From Neobacillus pocheonensis (lineage in GTDB: Bacteria > Bacillota > Bacilli > Bacillales > Cytobacillaceae), in the NCBI GenBank assembly GCA_023702235.1, contig JAMQCR010000001.1, forward strand, positions 496,001 to 560,000: a stretch of DNA of 64,000 bases. Direction: 5' to 3'. This document shows positions 1 to 11,265 of this stretch, one piece after another. The translations under genes were made by a program, and so were the position numbers. The first letter of the stretch is position 1, and the number at the start of each line of letters is the position of its first letter. The notes beneath the pieces are model-generated. The model was not told the DNA's origin. It saw nothing but the letters and a program-made list of their open reading frames with translations, and searched no databases.

Positions 1-1014
1 AACGCTTTTTGAAAATTTGGGGATCTATTGAAATTAGGGTCATTTTGTGTTTGTATTGCTCGTAAAGTCGCATTTTATTTTCTTTTCGGTTATTGTAGGA
101 TTCGCCTATCAGGCCATCATTTTTACGGAAACCGCCCCATGTTTCTACATGGATAATCTCGTTACCGTCTTTTGGGTAAAAGGTAAAGTCGCTTAGGTAA
201 TTTTCACCTTCAAAAGCATGTTGTCCCTTTTATAATCAACATAATTATGTATTAGAAATTGTGCAACAATAAACTCGTAAGACGAACGATTGTAATACCC
301 CCTATCGTCTTTAAGAGCGTCCTTTGCCTTAAAATTCATTTTTTCTCTAACTTCCCAGTAACCTCCATGTTTTTTCAAAGAATTAGAACCAATATTTAGG
401 TCTGTAGCTAACTCCCTTTTGAAAGGAAATCTCCCAATTTTTTTAATCAATTTCTCTATTTCAAATTCCAGGTTACTAAAATCATCGTAATAATTATCGC
501 GCTTATACTTGAACAAATCTTCATATTTTAATCCGAGTTCGTTTATTATCTCGTCAAGAGTTTCGTTGTAGTAAGCGAATAATACCTTGAAACGATTAAT
601 TTCCTTGTTATATTTCCAAGAACCAATTGACTCTTTATTTTTTTCTATATACTGCTTGAATTCATTAATTCGGTTCTCTCTAATACCGTAGTAACCATTA
701 TCGTTTGGCGTTAATCCAATTTCCTCTTTTTTCTTAGCTCTAATTTCCTTTTGTTTTTGCGGTGTATGAGTTTTGCAGGCGCATTTTTGAACAGAGCAAT
801 TTTCTACTTTAGTAACATAATCTTTGAATACCATTGGATATTTTTTATCACAATAATCGCATTTTACAAGTACTTCGGCATGAGATCCTTTAGCTAAATC
901 TTTTACATCAACCTCAAATTGATCCCAATTCTTAGTAAATTGATAACCTTTATCCTCGTAGTGCCTTCTGTTGCTATTACACCAAGATATTATTAGTTTT
1001 TGAGGCAGTAGCAC
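1..1014 (-). CDS. Phage-type protein, zinc-ribbon N-terminus and nuclease-like C-terminus; frameshifted, partial
   Basis: The GTG start at 1014 is preceded by an AAGGAG site (1026-1031). Residues 52-80 hold a CxxC plus CxxxxCxC cluster that looks like a zinc ribbon. Near residue 250 is an SYEF motif, followed by YLSDF and HVETWGG, spaced like the acidic residues of PD-(D/E)xK or Vsr-like nucleases of phage homing endonucleases. The open frame stops at 193, but inserting one T in the run at 212-215 (minus strand) restores a frame that stays open to position 1, so the gene is probably intact and continues past the window edge. It is divergent from the ligase fragment at 1099. No close family was recognised. 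The nuclease call is an inference from motif spacing. Confidence 0.55.
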
Positions 1015-1098
1015 AATGATACACTCCTTTTCTTTAAAATTGATTCTGCTATTTTGTATTCTATTATATGGATAGTAACAGGAAATTTTAAAGTTTAA

Positions 1099-1452
1099 AG
1101 GGGAAAGTATCTTGAAGGCATCGTATTAAAGCATAAGGATTCTCGTTATGAAGTCGGCAAACGTTCACACTCGTGGCTGAAGGTGATTAACTACCAGTAC
1201 GCGGACGTGCTTGTCGTTGGCTATCGTAAAACAGGGGATTTCGGGTTGCTGCTTACGTTTGATGATGGACGTTATGCTGGAGTAATGGATCTGGGTATAA
1301 ATCCGTTGGTTCGTAAGCAGATTTACGGTAAGCCGGTGATCCGTGAAGAGAAGGATTTCTCATTCATAGAGCCTCTTAAATGTTGTATGAAATATCGTAA
1401 TTTAACGAATGCAGGATTATTGCGTTTGCCTAGTTTTGTTGAGTGGGCGTAA
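1099..1452 (+). pseudogene. 3' fragment of ATP-dependent DNA ligase
   Basis: The frame is open from 1099 after a stop at 1096-1098. It reads LEGIVLKHKDSRYEVGKRS, then a SHSWLKV segment: the LEGIV(L)K motif IV and the WLKxK-like motif V of ATP-dependent ligases, followed by an OB-fold-like stretch (VLVVGYRKTGDFG). The adenylation lysine motif (KxDG) and everything before motif IV are missing, and no start or ribosome site precedes the fragment. It resembles the small ligases of SPbeta-like phages more than the chromosomal NAD-dependent LigA. It is most likely a remnant left at the edge of an inserted element. The divergent nuclease-like gene starts 85 bases upstream. Confidence 0.75.
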
Positions 1453-1596
1453 ATTCGTCCGCTCTATTTTATTGCGTTGAAATTGCGTAAATTCCTCGTT
1501 TCCTTCTATTATAATTCATGTTATAATGAAAACGGTCGAAAGTTCGGCAAATGACCGTATCAGTGCCCGTTTCAAAAAGCGTTAATATAGCGATAT

Positions 1597-1670
<74 letters not shown>

Positions 1671-1686
1671 TAAACAAATGGAAAAG

Positions 1687-1749
1687 GTTAATATATTAGG
1701 GGTTTTAGATTAGAAATAATCTGAGGTGTATAATATATTAACTTTTTTT
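1687..1749 (+). terminator. AT-rich terminator hairpin after tRNA-Arg
   Basis: GTTAATATATTA at 1687-1698 is the exact complement of TAATATATTAAC at 1731-1742 and is followed by seven T. A smaller GATTA/TAATC hairpin sits in the loop. The stem lacks GC, so it may be weak. Confidence 0.6.
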
Positions 1750-1969
1750 GTGTTGGTCTTGAATTGTTAAAAACTCTTTCCTGAAAATTAGTAGCGCGAA
1801 TTACATATGTTTAACTGCATTTTAAGTAGCAGGCAATCTTCCACGTAATATATTAGGACTAGTCATTTATCTATCCAAGACAAGAATAGTCGCACCTAGA
1901 TTAGTGGAGCAGAAGAAATTCTGAATCTAAAAAACCATCATCATTTACTCACCTTAAAAGGTAAGTTTT
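1750..1969. other. Intergenic stretch without recognisable gene
   Basis: About 220 AT-rich bases between the tRNA terminator and the ysoA promoter. I see no ORF with a ribosome site and no RNA fold I recognise. A small ACCTT/AAGGT hairpin followed by T at 1951-1971 may be a second weak terminator. Confidence 0.4.
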
Positions 1970-1998
1970 TTGTCTTTTCTATTTTTCCGTGCTACACT
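1970..1998 (+). promoter_or_regulatory. Candidate sigma-A promoter of ysoA
   Basis: TTGTCT (1970-1975), a 17-base spacer and TACACT (1993-1998). The ribosome site AAGGA follows before the ATG at 2031. Confidence 0.5.
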
Positions 1999-2030
1999 AT
2001 TTTTCAATATGAACTTAAGGACGGTTTTAG

Positions 2031-3056
2031 ATGAAAAAACGGGAAAAAATTCAAAGTATAGACAATATCATCTTCTTTCCCGGACTCGAAAAAAGATTAG
2101 CTGATAAAGGCTTAGAAAGCTTGCAAAAGAAAAAGTATGCAGAAGCTATTAACCTTTTGGAAGAGGCTAGGGAACTTGACGCGGATAATGGTGACATTTT
2201 AATCGGGCTTGTGCTCGCATATTTTGAAGCGGCTTCTTTTCAAAAAGCAAAAGATTTGGCTAATGAAATGCTGTTAAAGGGAATCGGTGACTATTTTCAA
2301 ATGGTCGACCTTTATTTGACCATCCTAATCCAGCTAAATGAATATCCAGAAATCGTTGCGACAATCGAAGCGCTTTTAGAAGAAAAAGAAATTCCACTAG
2401 ATAAACATGATCATTTTTTAACCATCCTCCAGTTCAGTCGTCGAATGGCGGAGCATAACCAGCCAGAATTCAATGAAGAGTTGCCAGAGGAAAGCATTAC
2501 AAACAAGCTAAACCTATTTTCGATAGATAATTTGAACCAACAAATGCTTGTCATTGCGAATCTTGCTGAAAAAAATGTTCGTCCGTATCTTCCTGAAATC
2601 GAAGACTATTTAATCGCAAAAGAAGGACATCCTTTTCTTAAAACCATGCTGCTAACTCTTTTAAAAGAACAAGAATATGACCGGGAATTAGTGGTTAATA
2701 AATTTAATAACCAGCTTAACGTTATTCCAACGGAGCTGCCAGAAATAAATTTACAACCTAGAATGAAAGAAATTGAAGAACTAGTAGGAAATAGATTAGA
2801 AAATAGCAATCCTGTTCTTTTGGAAAATATCATAGGGATGGTAGAACAAATCTTTTTTATTAGTTATCCATTCGATCTTCAACCGGAAAACACCCATGCC
2901 TGGGCTGCAGCCTTTCATTTACTGGCACATGATTACCTGGGAATAGATCCTGAAATGGACAAAATCTCAAGTGAATATCAGGTTTCTAGTGAAAAAATTG
3001 AGCTAGCAATGGCTAAAATAAGGGAAATAGAAGAAATTTCATATCCTAATATATAG
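2031..3056 (+). CDS. ysoA: TPR-repeat protein YsoA
   Basis: A 341-residue soluble protein. The N-terminal 100 residues look like tetratricopeptide repeats (a KKKYAEAINLLEEARELD unit followed by an AYFEAASFQKAKDLA-type unit), a fold used for protein-protein contacts. The length and the position directly before tig match YsoA of Bacillus subtilis, which has no firmly assigned biochemical function. An AAGGA site precedes the ATG. The last third is helical and acidic without a motif I can name. The following gene, tig, has its own promoter, so the two are probably not strictly co-transcribed. Confidence 0.85.
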   Translation: MKKREKIQSIDNIIFFPGLEKRLADKGLESLQKKKYAEAINLLEEARELDADNGDILIGLVLAYFEAASFQKAKDLANEMLLKGIGDYFQMVDLYLTILIQLNEYPEIVATIEALLEEKEIPLDKHDHFLTILQFSRRMAEHNQPEFNEELPEESITNKLNLFSIDNLNQQMLVIANLAEKNVRPYLPEIEDYLIAKEGHPFLKTMLLTLLKEQEYDRELVVNKFNNQLNVIPTELPEINLQPRMKEIEELVGNRLENSNPVLLENIIGMVEQIFFISYPFDLQPENTHAWAAAFHLLAHDYLGIDPEMDKISSEYQVSSEKIELAMAKIREIEEISYPNI

Positions 3057-3065
3057 GGTTTGCTG

Positions 3066-3093
3066 TTGAAAGAAAATAAACCTATGATATAAT
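3066..3093 (+). promoter_or_regulatory. Sigma-A promoter of tig
   Basis: TTGAAA (3066-3071), a 16-base spacer and a perfect TATAAT (3088-3093), about 125 bases before the tig start codon. Confidence 0.75.
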
Positions 3094-3219
3094 GTAGGGG
3101 TTGCATTATGTAAAAATTAATATTTTACAGCAAAAGAGGATAGTGACTTGATAGACAAGACATATTCCTACTAATTCGTTAAGAATGAAATGAGAATAGA
3201 TTGTTGGAGGGAAATAAGT

Positions 3220-4497
3220 ATGACTGCAAAGTGGGAAAAGTTAGAAGGAAACCGTGGTGTTCTTACAGTTGAAGTAACAGCTGAAGAGGTTAGCAAAGGC
3301 TTAGACGCGGCATTCCAAAAAGTGGTTAAACAAGTTAGCGTTCCAGGCTTCCGTAAAGGAAAAATGCCTCGTGGAATGTTTGAAAAGCGTTTTGGTGTTG
3401 AATCTCTTTATCAAGATGCATTAGATATTCTTCTTCCAGAAGCATACGGAAATGCTATTGACGAAGCTGGTATTGATCCAGTTGACCGTCCTGATATCGA
3501 CATCGAGCAAATGGAAAAAGGCAAAGAACTTATTTTCAAAGCTACAGTTACTGTTAAGCCAGAAGTGAAATTAGGCGAGTACAAAGGCTTAGAAATAGAA
3601 GAATTTGATACTAACGTTACAGATGAAGACATCCAAGGCGAATTAACAACACTTCAAAACCGTCAAGCTGAGCTTGTTGTTAAAGAAGAAGGAACGGCAG
3701 TAAACGGTGATACCGTTGTAATCGACTTTGAGGGCTTCGTTGATGGAGAAGCTTTCGAAGGTGGGAAAGCTGAAAACCATTCATTAGAATTAGGTACTGG
3801 ATCTTTCATTCCTGGCTTTGAAGAGCAGCTTGTAGGATTAGCTGCTGGCGAATCTAAAGAAGTAGAAATTACTTTCCCAGAGGAATACCATGCTGCAGAG
3901 CTAGCAGGTAAACCAGCAACTTTCAAAGTTACAATTCATGAAATCAAAGGTAAAGAGCTTCCTGCATTAGATGACGAGTTTGCAAAAGATGTGGATGACG
4001 AAGTTGAAACATTAGATGCATTAAAAGAAAAAATCAAAACTCGTTTAGCAGATAGCAAAAAGCACGAAGCTGAACACCATGTTCGTGATACAATCGTTGA
4101 AAAAGCTGCAGCAAATTCCGAAGTTGAAATTCCTGAAGTTATGATTGAAAACGAAGTAAACCGCATGTTGCAAGAATTCGAGCAACGCTTACAAATGCAA
4201 GGGATGAACCTTGAGCTTTACTTCCAATTCTCAGGTCAAGATGAAAAAGCATTACGTGAGCAAATGAAAGATGAAGCACAAACTCGTGTACGTGTGAACT
4301 TAACATTAGAAGCGATTGCTAAGGCTGAAAATCTTGAAGTAACTGACGAAGATGTAAATGCTGAGCTTGAGAACATGGCTGGAATGTATAACATGACTGT
4401 TGACAGTATTAAGAAAGCACTTGGCGGTCTTGATGGCATTAAAGCGGATCTTAAACTTAAAAAAGCAGTTGACTTTCTTGTTGAAAACAAGAAATAA
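3220..4497 (+). CDS. tig: Trigger factor (ribosome-associated chaperone, PPIase)
   Basis: 425 residues, the family's usual size. I chose the ATG at 3220 over an in-frame ATG at 3190 because GGAGGG lies 8 bases before it and the product then begins [11 protein letters not shown] like other trigger factors. The N-terminal ribosome-binding domain carries the signature GFRKGKMPR (about residues 44-52), which docks on ribosomal protein L23. The central FKBP-type prolyl isomerase domain (about 160-245) starts with [15 protein letters not shown]. The C-terminal helical arms form the chaperone cradle. It binds nascent chains in the cytoplasm. It is monocistronic: own promoter upstream and a strong hairpin after the stop. 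Confidence 0.98.
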   Translation: MTAKWEKLEGNRGVLTVEVTAEEVSKGLDAAFQKVVKQVSVPGFRKGKMPRGMFEKRFGVESLYQDALDILLPEAYGNAIDEAGIDPVDRPDIDIEQMEKGKELIFKATVTVKPEVKLGEYKGLEIEEFDTNVTDEDIQGELTTLQNRQAELVVKEEGTAVNGDTVVIDFEGFVDGEAFEGGKAENHSLELGTGSFIPGFEEQLVGLAAGESKEVEITFPEEYHAAELAGKPATFKVTIHEIKGKELPALDDEFAKDVDDEVETLDALKEKIKTRLADSKKHEAEHHVRDTIVEKAAANSEVEIPEVMIENEVNRMLQEFEQRLQMQGMNLELYFQFSGQDEKALREQMKDEAQTRVRVNLTLEAIAKAENLEVTDEDVNAELENMAGMYNMTVDSIKKALGGLDGIKADLKLKKAVDFLVENKK

Positions 4498-4500
4498 TAA

Positions 4501-4541
4501 ATAAAATAAGAAGGCACGATATATATCGTGCCTTATTTTAT
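4501..4541. terminator. Terminator after tig
   Basis: AAGGCACGAT/ATCGTGCCTT hairpin flanked by A-rich and T-rich arms (ATAAAATAAG...CTTATTTTAT), so it could work in both directions. Confidence 0.9.
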
Positions 4542-4879
4542 ACAATTTTTGAATTACATATTATAATAAGCAAAGGGAAACCTTTTTAACAATGGGCAGG
4601 AATATAAGTATTACATAGCGAATTTATTAATTCCCAGCAGTTTTAAGATTTATTTTAATCAATAATGGTTAAGCTTAATGAGTACATAGGTTTTCATTTT
4701 AAAGGTCGTTTCCAAACAAAGAAATTAGACAAAATAGGGTTAAGCTTATTATTTCCAGTCCATTGGCTTTATGTGTTACAATGCAATACATACTACAAAA
4801 AATGTTTGAAAAAGATTCGGATTTGCTTGTGATTCTGGAGCTTTAATTGGGTTTTAACAAGGTCAAAGGGGTGAAAGGA
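4542..4879 (+). promoter_or_regulatory. tig-clpX intergenic region with candidate clpX promoter
   Basis: About 340 bases without a gene. TGTTACAAT at 4774-4782 is an extended -10 (TGn plus TACAAT); the matching -35 is poor (TTCCAG, 18-base spacer). No CtsR-type heptad repeat or CIRCE element was seen. Confidence 0.45.
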
Positions 4880-6145
4880 TTGTTTAAATTTAATGATGAA
4901 AAAGGACAATTGAAGTGTTCCTTCTGTGGTAAAACACAGGATCAAGTTCGTAAATTAGTTGCCGGGCCAGGAGTTTATATATGTGACGAATGTATCGAGC
5001 TTTGCACAGAAATTGTTGAAGAAGAACTTGGCACAGAAGAAGAAGTAGAATTTAAAGATGTTCCAAAACCAAAGGAAATCTGTGAAATTCTTGATGAATA
5101 CGTCATTGGCCAAGATCAGGCAAAAAAGTCGCTGTCGGTAGCAGTTTATAACCACTATAAGCGCATCAATTCCAATAGTAAAATTGATGACGTTGAACTA
5201 TCCAAAAGTAATATTTGTATGATTGGACCAACAGGAAGCGGTAAAACATTGTTAGCGCAAACATTGGCTCGTATCTTAAATGTACCATTTGCCATTGCTG
5301 ATGCTACCTCTCTAACTGAGGCTGGTTATGTTGGGGAAGATGTTGAAAACATTTTATTAAAATTGATTCAATCCGCTGATTATGATGTTGAAAAAGCAGA
5401 AAAAGGCATTATTTATATTGACGAAATTGATAAAATTGCTCGTAAATCTGAAAATCCTTCGATTACAAGAGATGTTTCAGGTGAAGGCGTTCAGCAAGCA
5501 TTATTGAAAATTCTTGAAGGTACGGTTGCTAGTGTTCCTCCTCAAGGTGGAAGAAAGCATCCACATCAAGAATTCATTCAAATTGATACTACCAATATCC
5601 TATTTATTTGTGGCGGAGCCTTTGATGGGATTGAGCCAATTATTAAACGTCGCTTAGGTCAAAAAGTGATTGGTTTCGGTTCTGATTTAAAGTCGTTAGA
5701 AATTGGACAAAAAGAGCTTCTTTCAAAAGTATTGCCTGAGGACTTGCTGCGCTTCGGTTTAATTCCGGAATTTATTGGTCGTCTGCCGGTTATTGCTAGC
5801 CTTGAACAGCTCGATGAAGAGGCATTGATTGAAATTTTAACTAAGCCTAAAAATGCGTTAGTTAAGCAATATCAAAAAATGCTTGAAATCGATGATGTGA
5901 ACTTGGAATTTGAAGAAGGTGCACTAAAAGAAATTGCCAAGAAGGCAATTGAACGTAAAACAGGTGCACGGGGCTTGCGTTCCATCATTGAAGGAATCAT
6001 GCTTGATGTCATGTTTGACCTTCCATCTCGTGATGACATATCGAAGTGTGTGATTACAAAGGAAACGGTTATCGATAACAGTCTGCCAAAATTAGTTCTT
6101 GAAGATGGTACGGTTGTTGATGAAGAAAGAAAAACTTCTGCGTAA
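4880..6145 (+). CDS. clpX: ClpX, ATPase subunit of the ClpXP protease
   Basis: 421 residues. The TTG at 4880 is preferred: AAGGGGTG lies 6 bases upstream and the product then begins MFKFNDEKG as in other Bacillus ClpX. Domains in order: zinc-binding domain with Cys13, 16, 35 and 38; AAA+ core with Walker A GPTGSGKT (about 116-123), pore loop GYVG (about 150), Walker B IIYIDEID (about 176); IGF loop (IGFG, about 262), which docks on ClpP; and sensor-2 motif TGARGLR near the end. It unfolds substrates for ClpP in the cytoplasm. Terminator hairpin follows, and lonB comes next. Confidence 0.98.
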   Translation: MFKFNDEKGQLKCSFCGKTQDQVRKLVAGPGVYICDECIELCTEIVEEELGTEEEVEFKDVPKPKEICEILDEYVIGQDQAKKSLSVAVYNHYKRINSNSKIDDVELSKSNICMIGPTGSGKTLLAQTLARILNVPFAIADATSLTEAGYVGEDVENILLKLIQSADYDVEKAEKGIIYIDEIDKIARKSENPSITRDVSGEGVQQALLKILEGTVASVPPQGGRKHPHQEFIQIDTTNILFICGGAFDGIEPIIKRRLGQKVIGFGSDLKSLEIGQKELLSKVLPEDLLRFGLIPEFIGRLPVIASLEQLDEEALIEILTKPKNALVKQYQKMLEIDDVNLEFEEGALKEIAKKAIERKTGARGLRSIIEGIMLDVMFDLPSRDDISKCVITKETVIDNSLPKLVLEDGTVVDEERKTSA

Positions 6146-6152
6146 GAGTTAT

Positions 6153-6182
6153 GGTCTGGCATCTCTGCCCAGGCCTTTTTTT
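6153..6182 (+). terminator. Terminator after clpX
   Basis: GGTCTGG (6153-6159) pairs with CCAGGCC (6169-6175) with one G-U pair, followed by seven T. Confidence 0.85.
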
Positions 6183-6348
6183 ATGTTTAAATAGCCAAAT
6201 GCCCTCAAAAAGTGCTAAAATCCAATAAAAAAATAGCCAAAACTCTGTTTAACTGTTAACCAAGGTGAATTTTGTGGTTTATTCCATCCCTCCACAGGAA
6301 ATACTGTTTAATATCTATGAATATTCAGTTTCAGGAGGAGGGAATTGT

Positions 6349-8014
6349 ATGAGTTGGACGGGGATTGCCTTATTTATACAGCTTTTTTTCGGAATTATCA
6401 TTGGGCTATATTTTTGGAATTTGCTTAGGAATCAGCGAACACAAAAAGTCTCCATTGATCGTGAATCCCGAAAAGAAATGGAACAGCTTCGAAAAATGAG
6501 ATCCATTTCATTAACAGAACCATTAGCCGAGAAAGTACGTCCTTCAAGCTTTCAAGATATTGTAGGCCAAGAGGATGGAATAAAATCGTTAAAAGCAGCA
6601 TTATGTGGACCAAACCCACAGCATGTAATTATTTATGGTCCGCCGGGAGTAGGTAAAACGGCAGCTGCTCGTTTGGTGCTAGAGGAAGCGAAAAAAAATC
6701 AAAAATCTCCATTTAAACCCGCATCCGTTTTTATCGAATTGGATGCGACCACAGCAAGATTTGATGAACGAGGAATTGCAGACCCGTTGATCGGTTCCGT
6801 TCACGACCCCATTTATCAAGGTGCGGGTGCAATGGGGCAAGCGGGCATACCGCAGCCAAAACAAGGGGCCGTAACAAATGCCCATGGCGGGGTGCTGTTT
6901 ATTGATGAAATCGGCGAATTGCACCCAATCCAAATGAATAAGCTTTTAAAAGTTTTGGAGGATCGGAAAGTATTTTTAGAAAGTGCCTATTATCATGAAG
7001 AAAATACACAAATCCCAACGCATATCCATGATATTTTTAAAAATGGCCTGCCAGCTGATTTTCGATTAATCGGAGCGACAACGAGAACGCCAAATGAAAT
7101 TCCTCCAGCTATTCGTTCGCGCTGTATGGAGGTTTTCTTTAGGGATCTAAACCAAGAAGAAGTGTTAGCTATCGCCAAAAAGGCTGCTGACAAAGTGGGG
7201 CTTATTATTAACGATTCTGGTGTAGAGACACTATCCAATTATGCAAGAAATGGCCGAGAAGCAGTCAATATGGTTCAAATTGCTGCTGGGCTTGCGATAA
7301 CAGAAGACCGTGATTATATTAAGGATGAAGAAATTGAATGGGTCATCCATTCAAGTCAAATGTCGCCTAGGATGGAAAGAAAGATCAATGACATTTCACA
7401 TATTGGTCTTGTGAATGGACTTGCTGTCTATGGACCGAATTCTGGTGCCCTACTCGAAATAGAAGTAACGGTCATCCCAGCAAGAGATAAAGGGTCGATC
7501 AATATTACTGGAATTGTCGATGAAGAGAGTATTGGTGGTCAAGGAAAATCGATTCGCCGCAAAAGTATGGCCCGTGGATCAATTGAAAATGTTATTACGG
7601 TGTTAAGATCAATGGGAGTTCCCGCAGATGATTATGATATTCATGTCAATTTCCCTGGTGGGGTTCCAATAGATGGGCCGTCCGCGGGGATCGCAATGGC
7701 GACTGGAATTTATTCCGCTATTTATAAAATCCCGATTGACAATAAAGTTGCCATGACGGGTGAAATAAGCATCCATGGGAATGTAAAACCAATCGGTGGC
7801 GTGTATCCAAAAGTAAAGGCCGAAAAAAGCGGGTGCAAACAAAGTCATTATTCCCGAAGAAAATATGCAGTCAATATTAAACGAAATCGACGGTATCACT
7901 ATTGTACCAGTTACCCATTTACATGAAGTTTTTGAAATCGCGCTCGTGAATGACTTTGTAAAAAATAATGCCATTCCAGCTTCCATTGAACTTTCAAAAA
8001 AAGAAACAATTTAA
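6349..8014 (+). CDS. lonB: ATP-dependent protease LonB (frameshift near the C-terminus)
   Basis: The ATG at 6349 follows AGGAGGAGGG, and the product begins MSWTGIALFIQL, an N-terminal membrane segment typical of LonB. AAA+ Walker A GPPGVGKT is near residue 98 and Walker B LFIDEIGE near 185. The protease domain has the catalytic serine in GPSAG (about 445) and the lysine region near 485. The frame breaks at an A run (7823-7828). Removing one A restores KAGANKVIIPEEN and a tail to the stop at 8012-8014, giving about 555 residues as in B. subtilis (552). LonB is a forespore-associated Lon protease in B. subtilis. The upstream region shows no clear sigma-F promoter. Confidence 0.93.
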
Positions 8015-8020
8015 ATTTAT

Positions 8021-8063
8021 ACTTCGGTTTGTTTGTTAATAATCAGGCAAGCCGAAGTTTTTT
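8021..8063 (+). terminator. Terminator after lonB
   Basis: ACTTCGGTTTG (8021-8031) pairs with CAAGCCGAAGT (8048-8058), followed by a T run. Confidence 0.85.
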
Positions 8064-8150
8064 ATTGTTGAATTCCATTCAGAAGGTAGGAAGATTTCCT
8101 TATGTTTGGGAAAAATAAATCATATGAAAAAAGTGGATTCTTAATTCTTA

Positions 8151-8270
8151 TTGTCTAGCTGCGAGCGCTAGAGCCTCGGGGTCATAAGCCAAATCCCTCC
8201 AGAGACTAACGTCTCTTGCATGATTCGTCTTATGCCTGTCGGCTCTGGTCCAGCGCTCTTCGCTTTTCTC
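8151..8270. repeat. Dispersed palindromic intergenic repeat, copy 1
   Basis: It starts TTGTCTAGCT and ends CAGCGCTCTTCGCTTTTC. It contains nested inverted repeats: AGAGCC/GGCTCT, CATAAG/CTTATG and AGAGAC/GTCTCT. Elements with these ends are scattered between genes in many Bacillaceae. Related copies or half copies lie at 20851-21004, 34606-34641 and 61521-61558. No coding potential. Confidence 0.7.
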
Positions 8271-8275
8271 AAAAT

Positions 8276-8304
8276 TAGACACTTTTTTGCAAATGAGATA
8301 GAAT
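8276..8304 (+). promoter_or_regulatory. Candidate sigma-A promoter of lonA
   Basis: TAGACA (8276-8281), a 17-base spacer and TAGAAT (8299-8304), directly after the dispersed repeat. Confidence 0.5.
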
Positions 8305-8360
8305 TGTACAAAGACTATTCCTAGTAGGAAAAATGAATATGCATATGGAGGTGCAGTATT

Positions 8361-10685
8361 TTGGCGGAAAGTAACGAATTGCTCGTCCCCCTCCTGCCGC
8401 TGCGAGGGTTACTTGTCTATCCGACGATGGTCCTTCATTTAGATGTTGGACGTGAAAGGTCGGTACAAGCCCTAGAAAAAGCAATGGTAGATGACCACTT
8501 AATTTTTTTAACGACACAAAAGGATGTTTCAATAGATGAACCCTCCGAAGAAGACCTATATGCGATTGGAACCTTAACAAAGGTTAAGCAAATGCTAAAA
8601 CTACCCAATGGAACTATTCGAGTATTGGTAGAGGGATTAAACAGAGCGGAAATCGTAACGTTTCATGATGAGGACGATTATTATTCAGTCACTATTAAAA
8701 CGTATCAAGACCCGGACACAAAAGATGTGGAAGACCAAGCCTTGATGAGAACAATGCTTGAATATTTCGAGCAATACATAAAATTATCGAAAAAAATCTC
8801 TGCAGAAACTTTCGCATCGGTCACAGATATTGAGGAACCGGGGAGAATGGCCGATATCATCGCTTCCCATTTACCCATAAAGCTAAAGGATAAACAGGAA
8901 ATTCTTGAAACCATTGATGTGAAACAACGGGTAAACGGAGTTATTGACACAATTCATAATGAAAAAGAAGTCCTTAATCTTGAAAAGAAAATTGGCCAAC
9001 GTGTTAAGCGGTCTATGGAAAGAACGCAAAAAGAATATTATTTGCGGGAACAAATGAAGGCGATTCAAAAGGAATTAGGCGATAAAGAAGGAAAAACAGG
9101 TGAAATTGCTGAACTCACTGAGAAGATTGAGCAAGCAGGCATGACTGAACAAGTTCGCCTAACTGCTCTTAAAGAGCTGGACCGCTATGAAAAAGTCCCA
9201 TCCAGTTCCGCAGAAAGTGCAGTTATCAGAAATTATATTGAATGGTTACTCAACATTCCTTGGTCGAAGAAGACAGTGGACGACATTGATATCCTCCGTG
9301 CTGAGCGAATTTTAAACGAAGATCATTACGGACTTGAAAAGGTGAAGGAGCGTGTGTTGGAATTTTTGGCTGTCCAAAAATTGACCAACTCTCTAAAAGG
9401 CGATTCTCTGCCTTGCAGGACCACCAGGGGTTGGGAAAACAAGCCTTGCCCGGTCGATTGCCTCATCACTTAATCGTAATTTTGTTCGAGTATCGCTTGG
9501 CGGTGTTCGGGATGAGTCCGAAATTCGCGGCATCGGAGAACGTATGTTGGAGCAATGCCTGGACGGATTATTCAGGGAATGAAAAAAGCGGGAACAATCA
9601 ACCCGGTATTTTTATTAGATGAAATTGATAAAATGTCGAATGATTTTCGAGGAGACCCTTCATCAGCGATGCTGGAAGTCCTTGACCCGGAACAAAATCA
9701 TAATTTTAGTGACCACTATATCGAAGAGCCATACAATTTATCAAAGGTTATGTTCATTGCAACTGCAAATAATCTGTCAACCATTCCAGGACCGCTGTTA
9801 GATAGAATGGAAATCATCACTATTGCTGGTTATACAGAGCTGGAAAAAGTTCATATCACAAGAGATCATCTGCTGCCGAAGCAAATTAAAGAAAATGGAC
9901 TGACAAAAGGAATTCTTCAGGTTCGTGAAGATGCGATTCTGAAAGTCGTCCGCTATTATACACGTGAAGCAGGTGTCCGCAGCCTAGAACGTCAGATGGC
10001 GACGATTTGTCGCAAAACTGCTAAGATTGTGGTCTCCGGTGAGAAAAAGCGCGTTGTCATTACCGAAAAGAATGTAGAGGAATTTTTAGGAAAACCGAAA
10101 TTCCGCTATGGTCAAGCTGAAACAGAGAACCAGGTTGGAGTTGCTACAGGCTTGGCGTATACCACAGTTGGAGGAGACACGCTGCAAATCGAAGTTTCGT
10201 TATCACCTGGTAAAGGAAAACTTGTGTTAACTGGAAAACTTGGAGATGTAATGAAGGAATCGGCTCAAGCAGCATTCAGTTATGTTCGTTCAAAAGCAAA
10301 GGAACTCGGCATTGAAGAGAACTTCCATGAAAAATATGATATTCATATTCATGTCCCTGAAGGTGCGGTACCAAAGGATGGACCATCTGCCGGTATTACG
10401 ATTGCGACCGCTCTTGTATCAGCATTATCCGGAAGACCAATCCGCCGTGAAGTAGGAATGACAGGAGAAATCACGTTACGCGGCCGGGTACTTCCAATCG
10501 GTGGATTAAAGGAGAAAACCCTAAGTGCCCACCGAGCAGGATTAACCAAGGTCATTCTTCCAAAAGATAATGAAATGGATATTGATGATATACCTGAAAG
10601 CATAAGGAATGAAATGGAGTTTGTGCTGGTTTCCCATGTGGATGAAGTTTTAAAACATGCCCTTTTAGAAGGTGGCATGAAATGA
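8361..10685 (+). CDS. lonA: ATP-dependent protease LonA (two compensating frame breaks)
   Basis: The TTG at 8361 follows GGAGGTG and gives [19 protein letters not shown]. Order: N-terminal substrate-binding domain (to about 205), coiled coil with [20 protein letters not shown]+ module, Lon protease domain with the catalytic serine in KDGPSAG (about 676) and lysine in GGLKEK (about 717). Two bases appear lost after 9401 (KGPILC expected) and one G at 9529-9530 (IRGHRR expected). Between them the frame is shifted, hiding the Walker A GPPGVGKT, which can still be read there in the other frame. The net change is three bases, so the downstream frame is the original one. The product degrades damaged and regulatory proteins in the cytoplasm. 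It overlaps ysxC by four bases. Confidence 0.95.
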
Positions 10686-11263
10686 AGGTAATAAGTTCAG
10701 AAATTGTCATCAGTGCAGTAAAGCCAGAACAGTACCCAGAGACTTCTTTACCTGAATTTGCTTTAGCCGGCCGCTCAAATGTGGGGAAATCATCTTTTAT
10801 CAATAAGATGCTTAATCGAAAAGGATTAGCTCGGATATCATCAAAGCCAGGGAAAACTCAAACGCTAAATTTTTATGTAATTAATGAGGTTCTTCATTTT
10901 GTTGATGTACCGGGATATGGATATGCAAAGGTATCAAAAAGTGAGCGAGCAGCTTGGGGGAAAATGATTGAAACATATATAACGAGTCGAGAGCAATTAA
11001 GAGCCGTTATTCAAATTGTTGATTTACGACACCCGCCATCAGCAGATGATGTGATGATGTATGACTTTCTTAAACATTACGAAATCCCGTGTATCGTCGT
11101 CGCGACAAAAGCTGATAAAATCCCAAAAGGAAAATGGCAGAAACACTTAAAAGTCACTCGCGAAACGCTTAATTTTGATAAAAATGACCATATGATTCTT
11201 TTCTCATCAGAAACAGGCTTAGGAAAGAATGAAGCATGGGCAATCTTAGAAAGTTATATGTAA
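10682..11263 (+). CDS. ysxC: Ribosome-assembly GTPase YsxC (EngB)
   Basis: 193 residues, the usual length. G1 GRSNVGKSS (30-38), G3 DVPG (75-78) and G4 TKAD (142-145) are intact, with G5 SSETG near 181. It belongs to the TrmE-Era-EngA-YihA GTPase superfamily and helps mature the 50S subunit. It is essential in B. subtilis. Its ATG overlaps the lonA stop (ATGA), so translation is probably coupled, the standard lonA-ysxC arrangement. A terminator follows. Confidence 0.97.
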   Translation: MKVISSEIVISAVKPEQYPETSLPEFALAGRSNVGKSSFINKMLNRKGLARISSKPGKTQTLNFYVINEVLHFVDVPGYGYAKVSKSERAAWGKMIETYITSREQLRAVIQIVDLRHPPSADDVMMYDFLKHYEIPCIVVATKADKIPKGKWQKHLKVTRETLNFDKNDHMILFSSETGLGKNEAWAILESYM

Positions 11264-11265
11264 GA

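Noticed and set aside
6247..6273. Possible sigma-F promoter of lonB (GTTTA ... GGTGAATTTT)
   Set aside because: The spacing of 12 bases is too short and the -10 match poor.
7609..7986. 125-codon minus-strand ORF opposite lonB
   Set aside because: Shadow of the conserved Lon protease domain.
9413..9622. Separate 69-residue ORF inside lonA
   Set aside because: It is an off-frame reading across the frame-broken part of lonA; the true LonA sequence (GPPGVGKT onward) is in another frame there.
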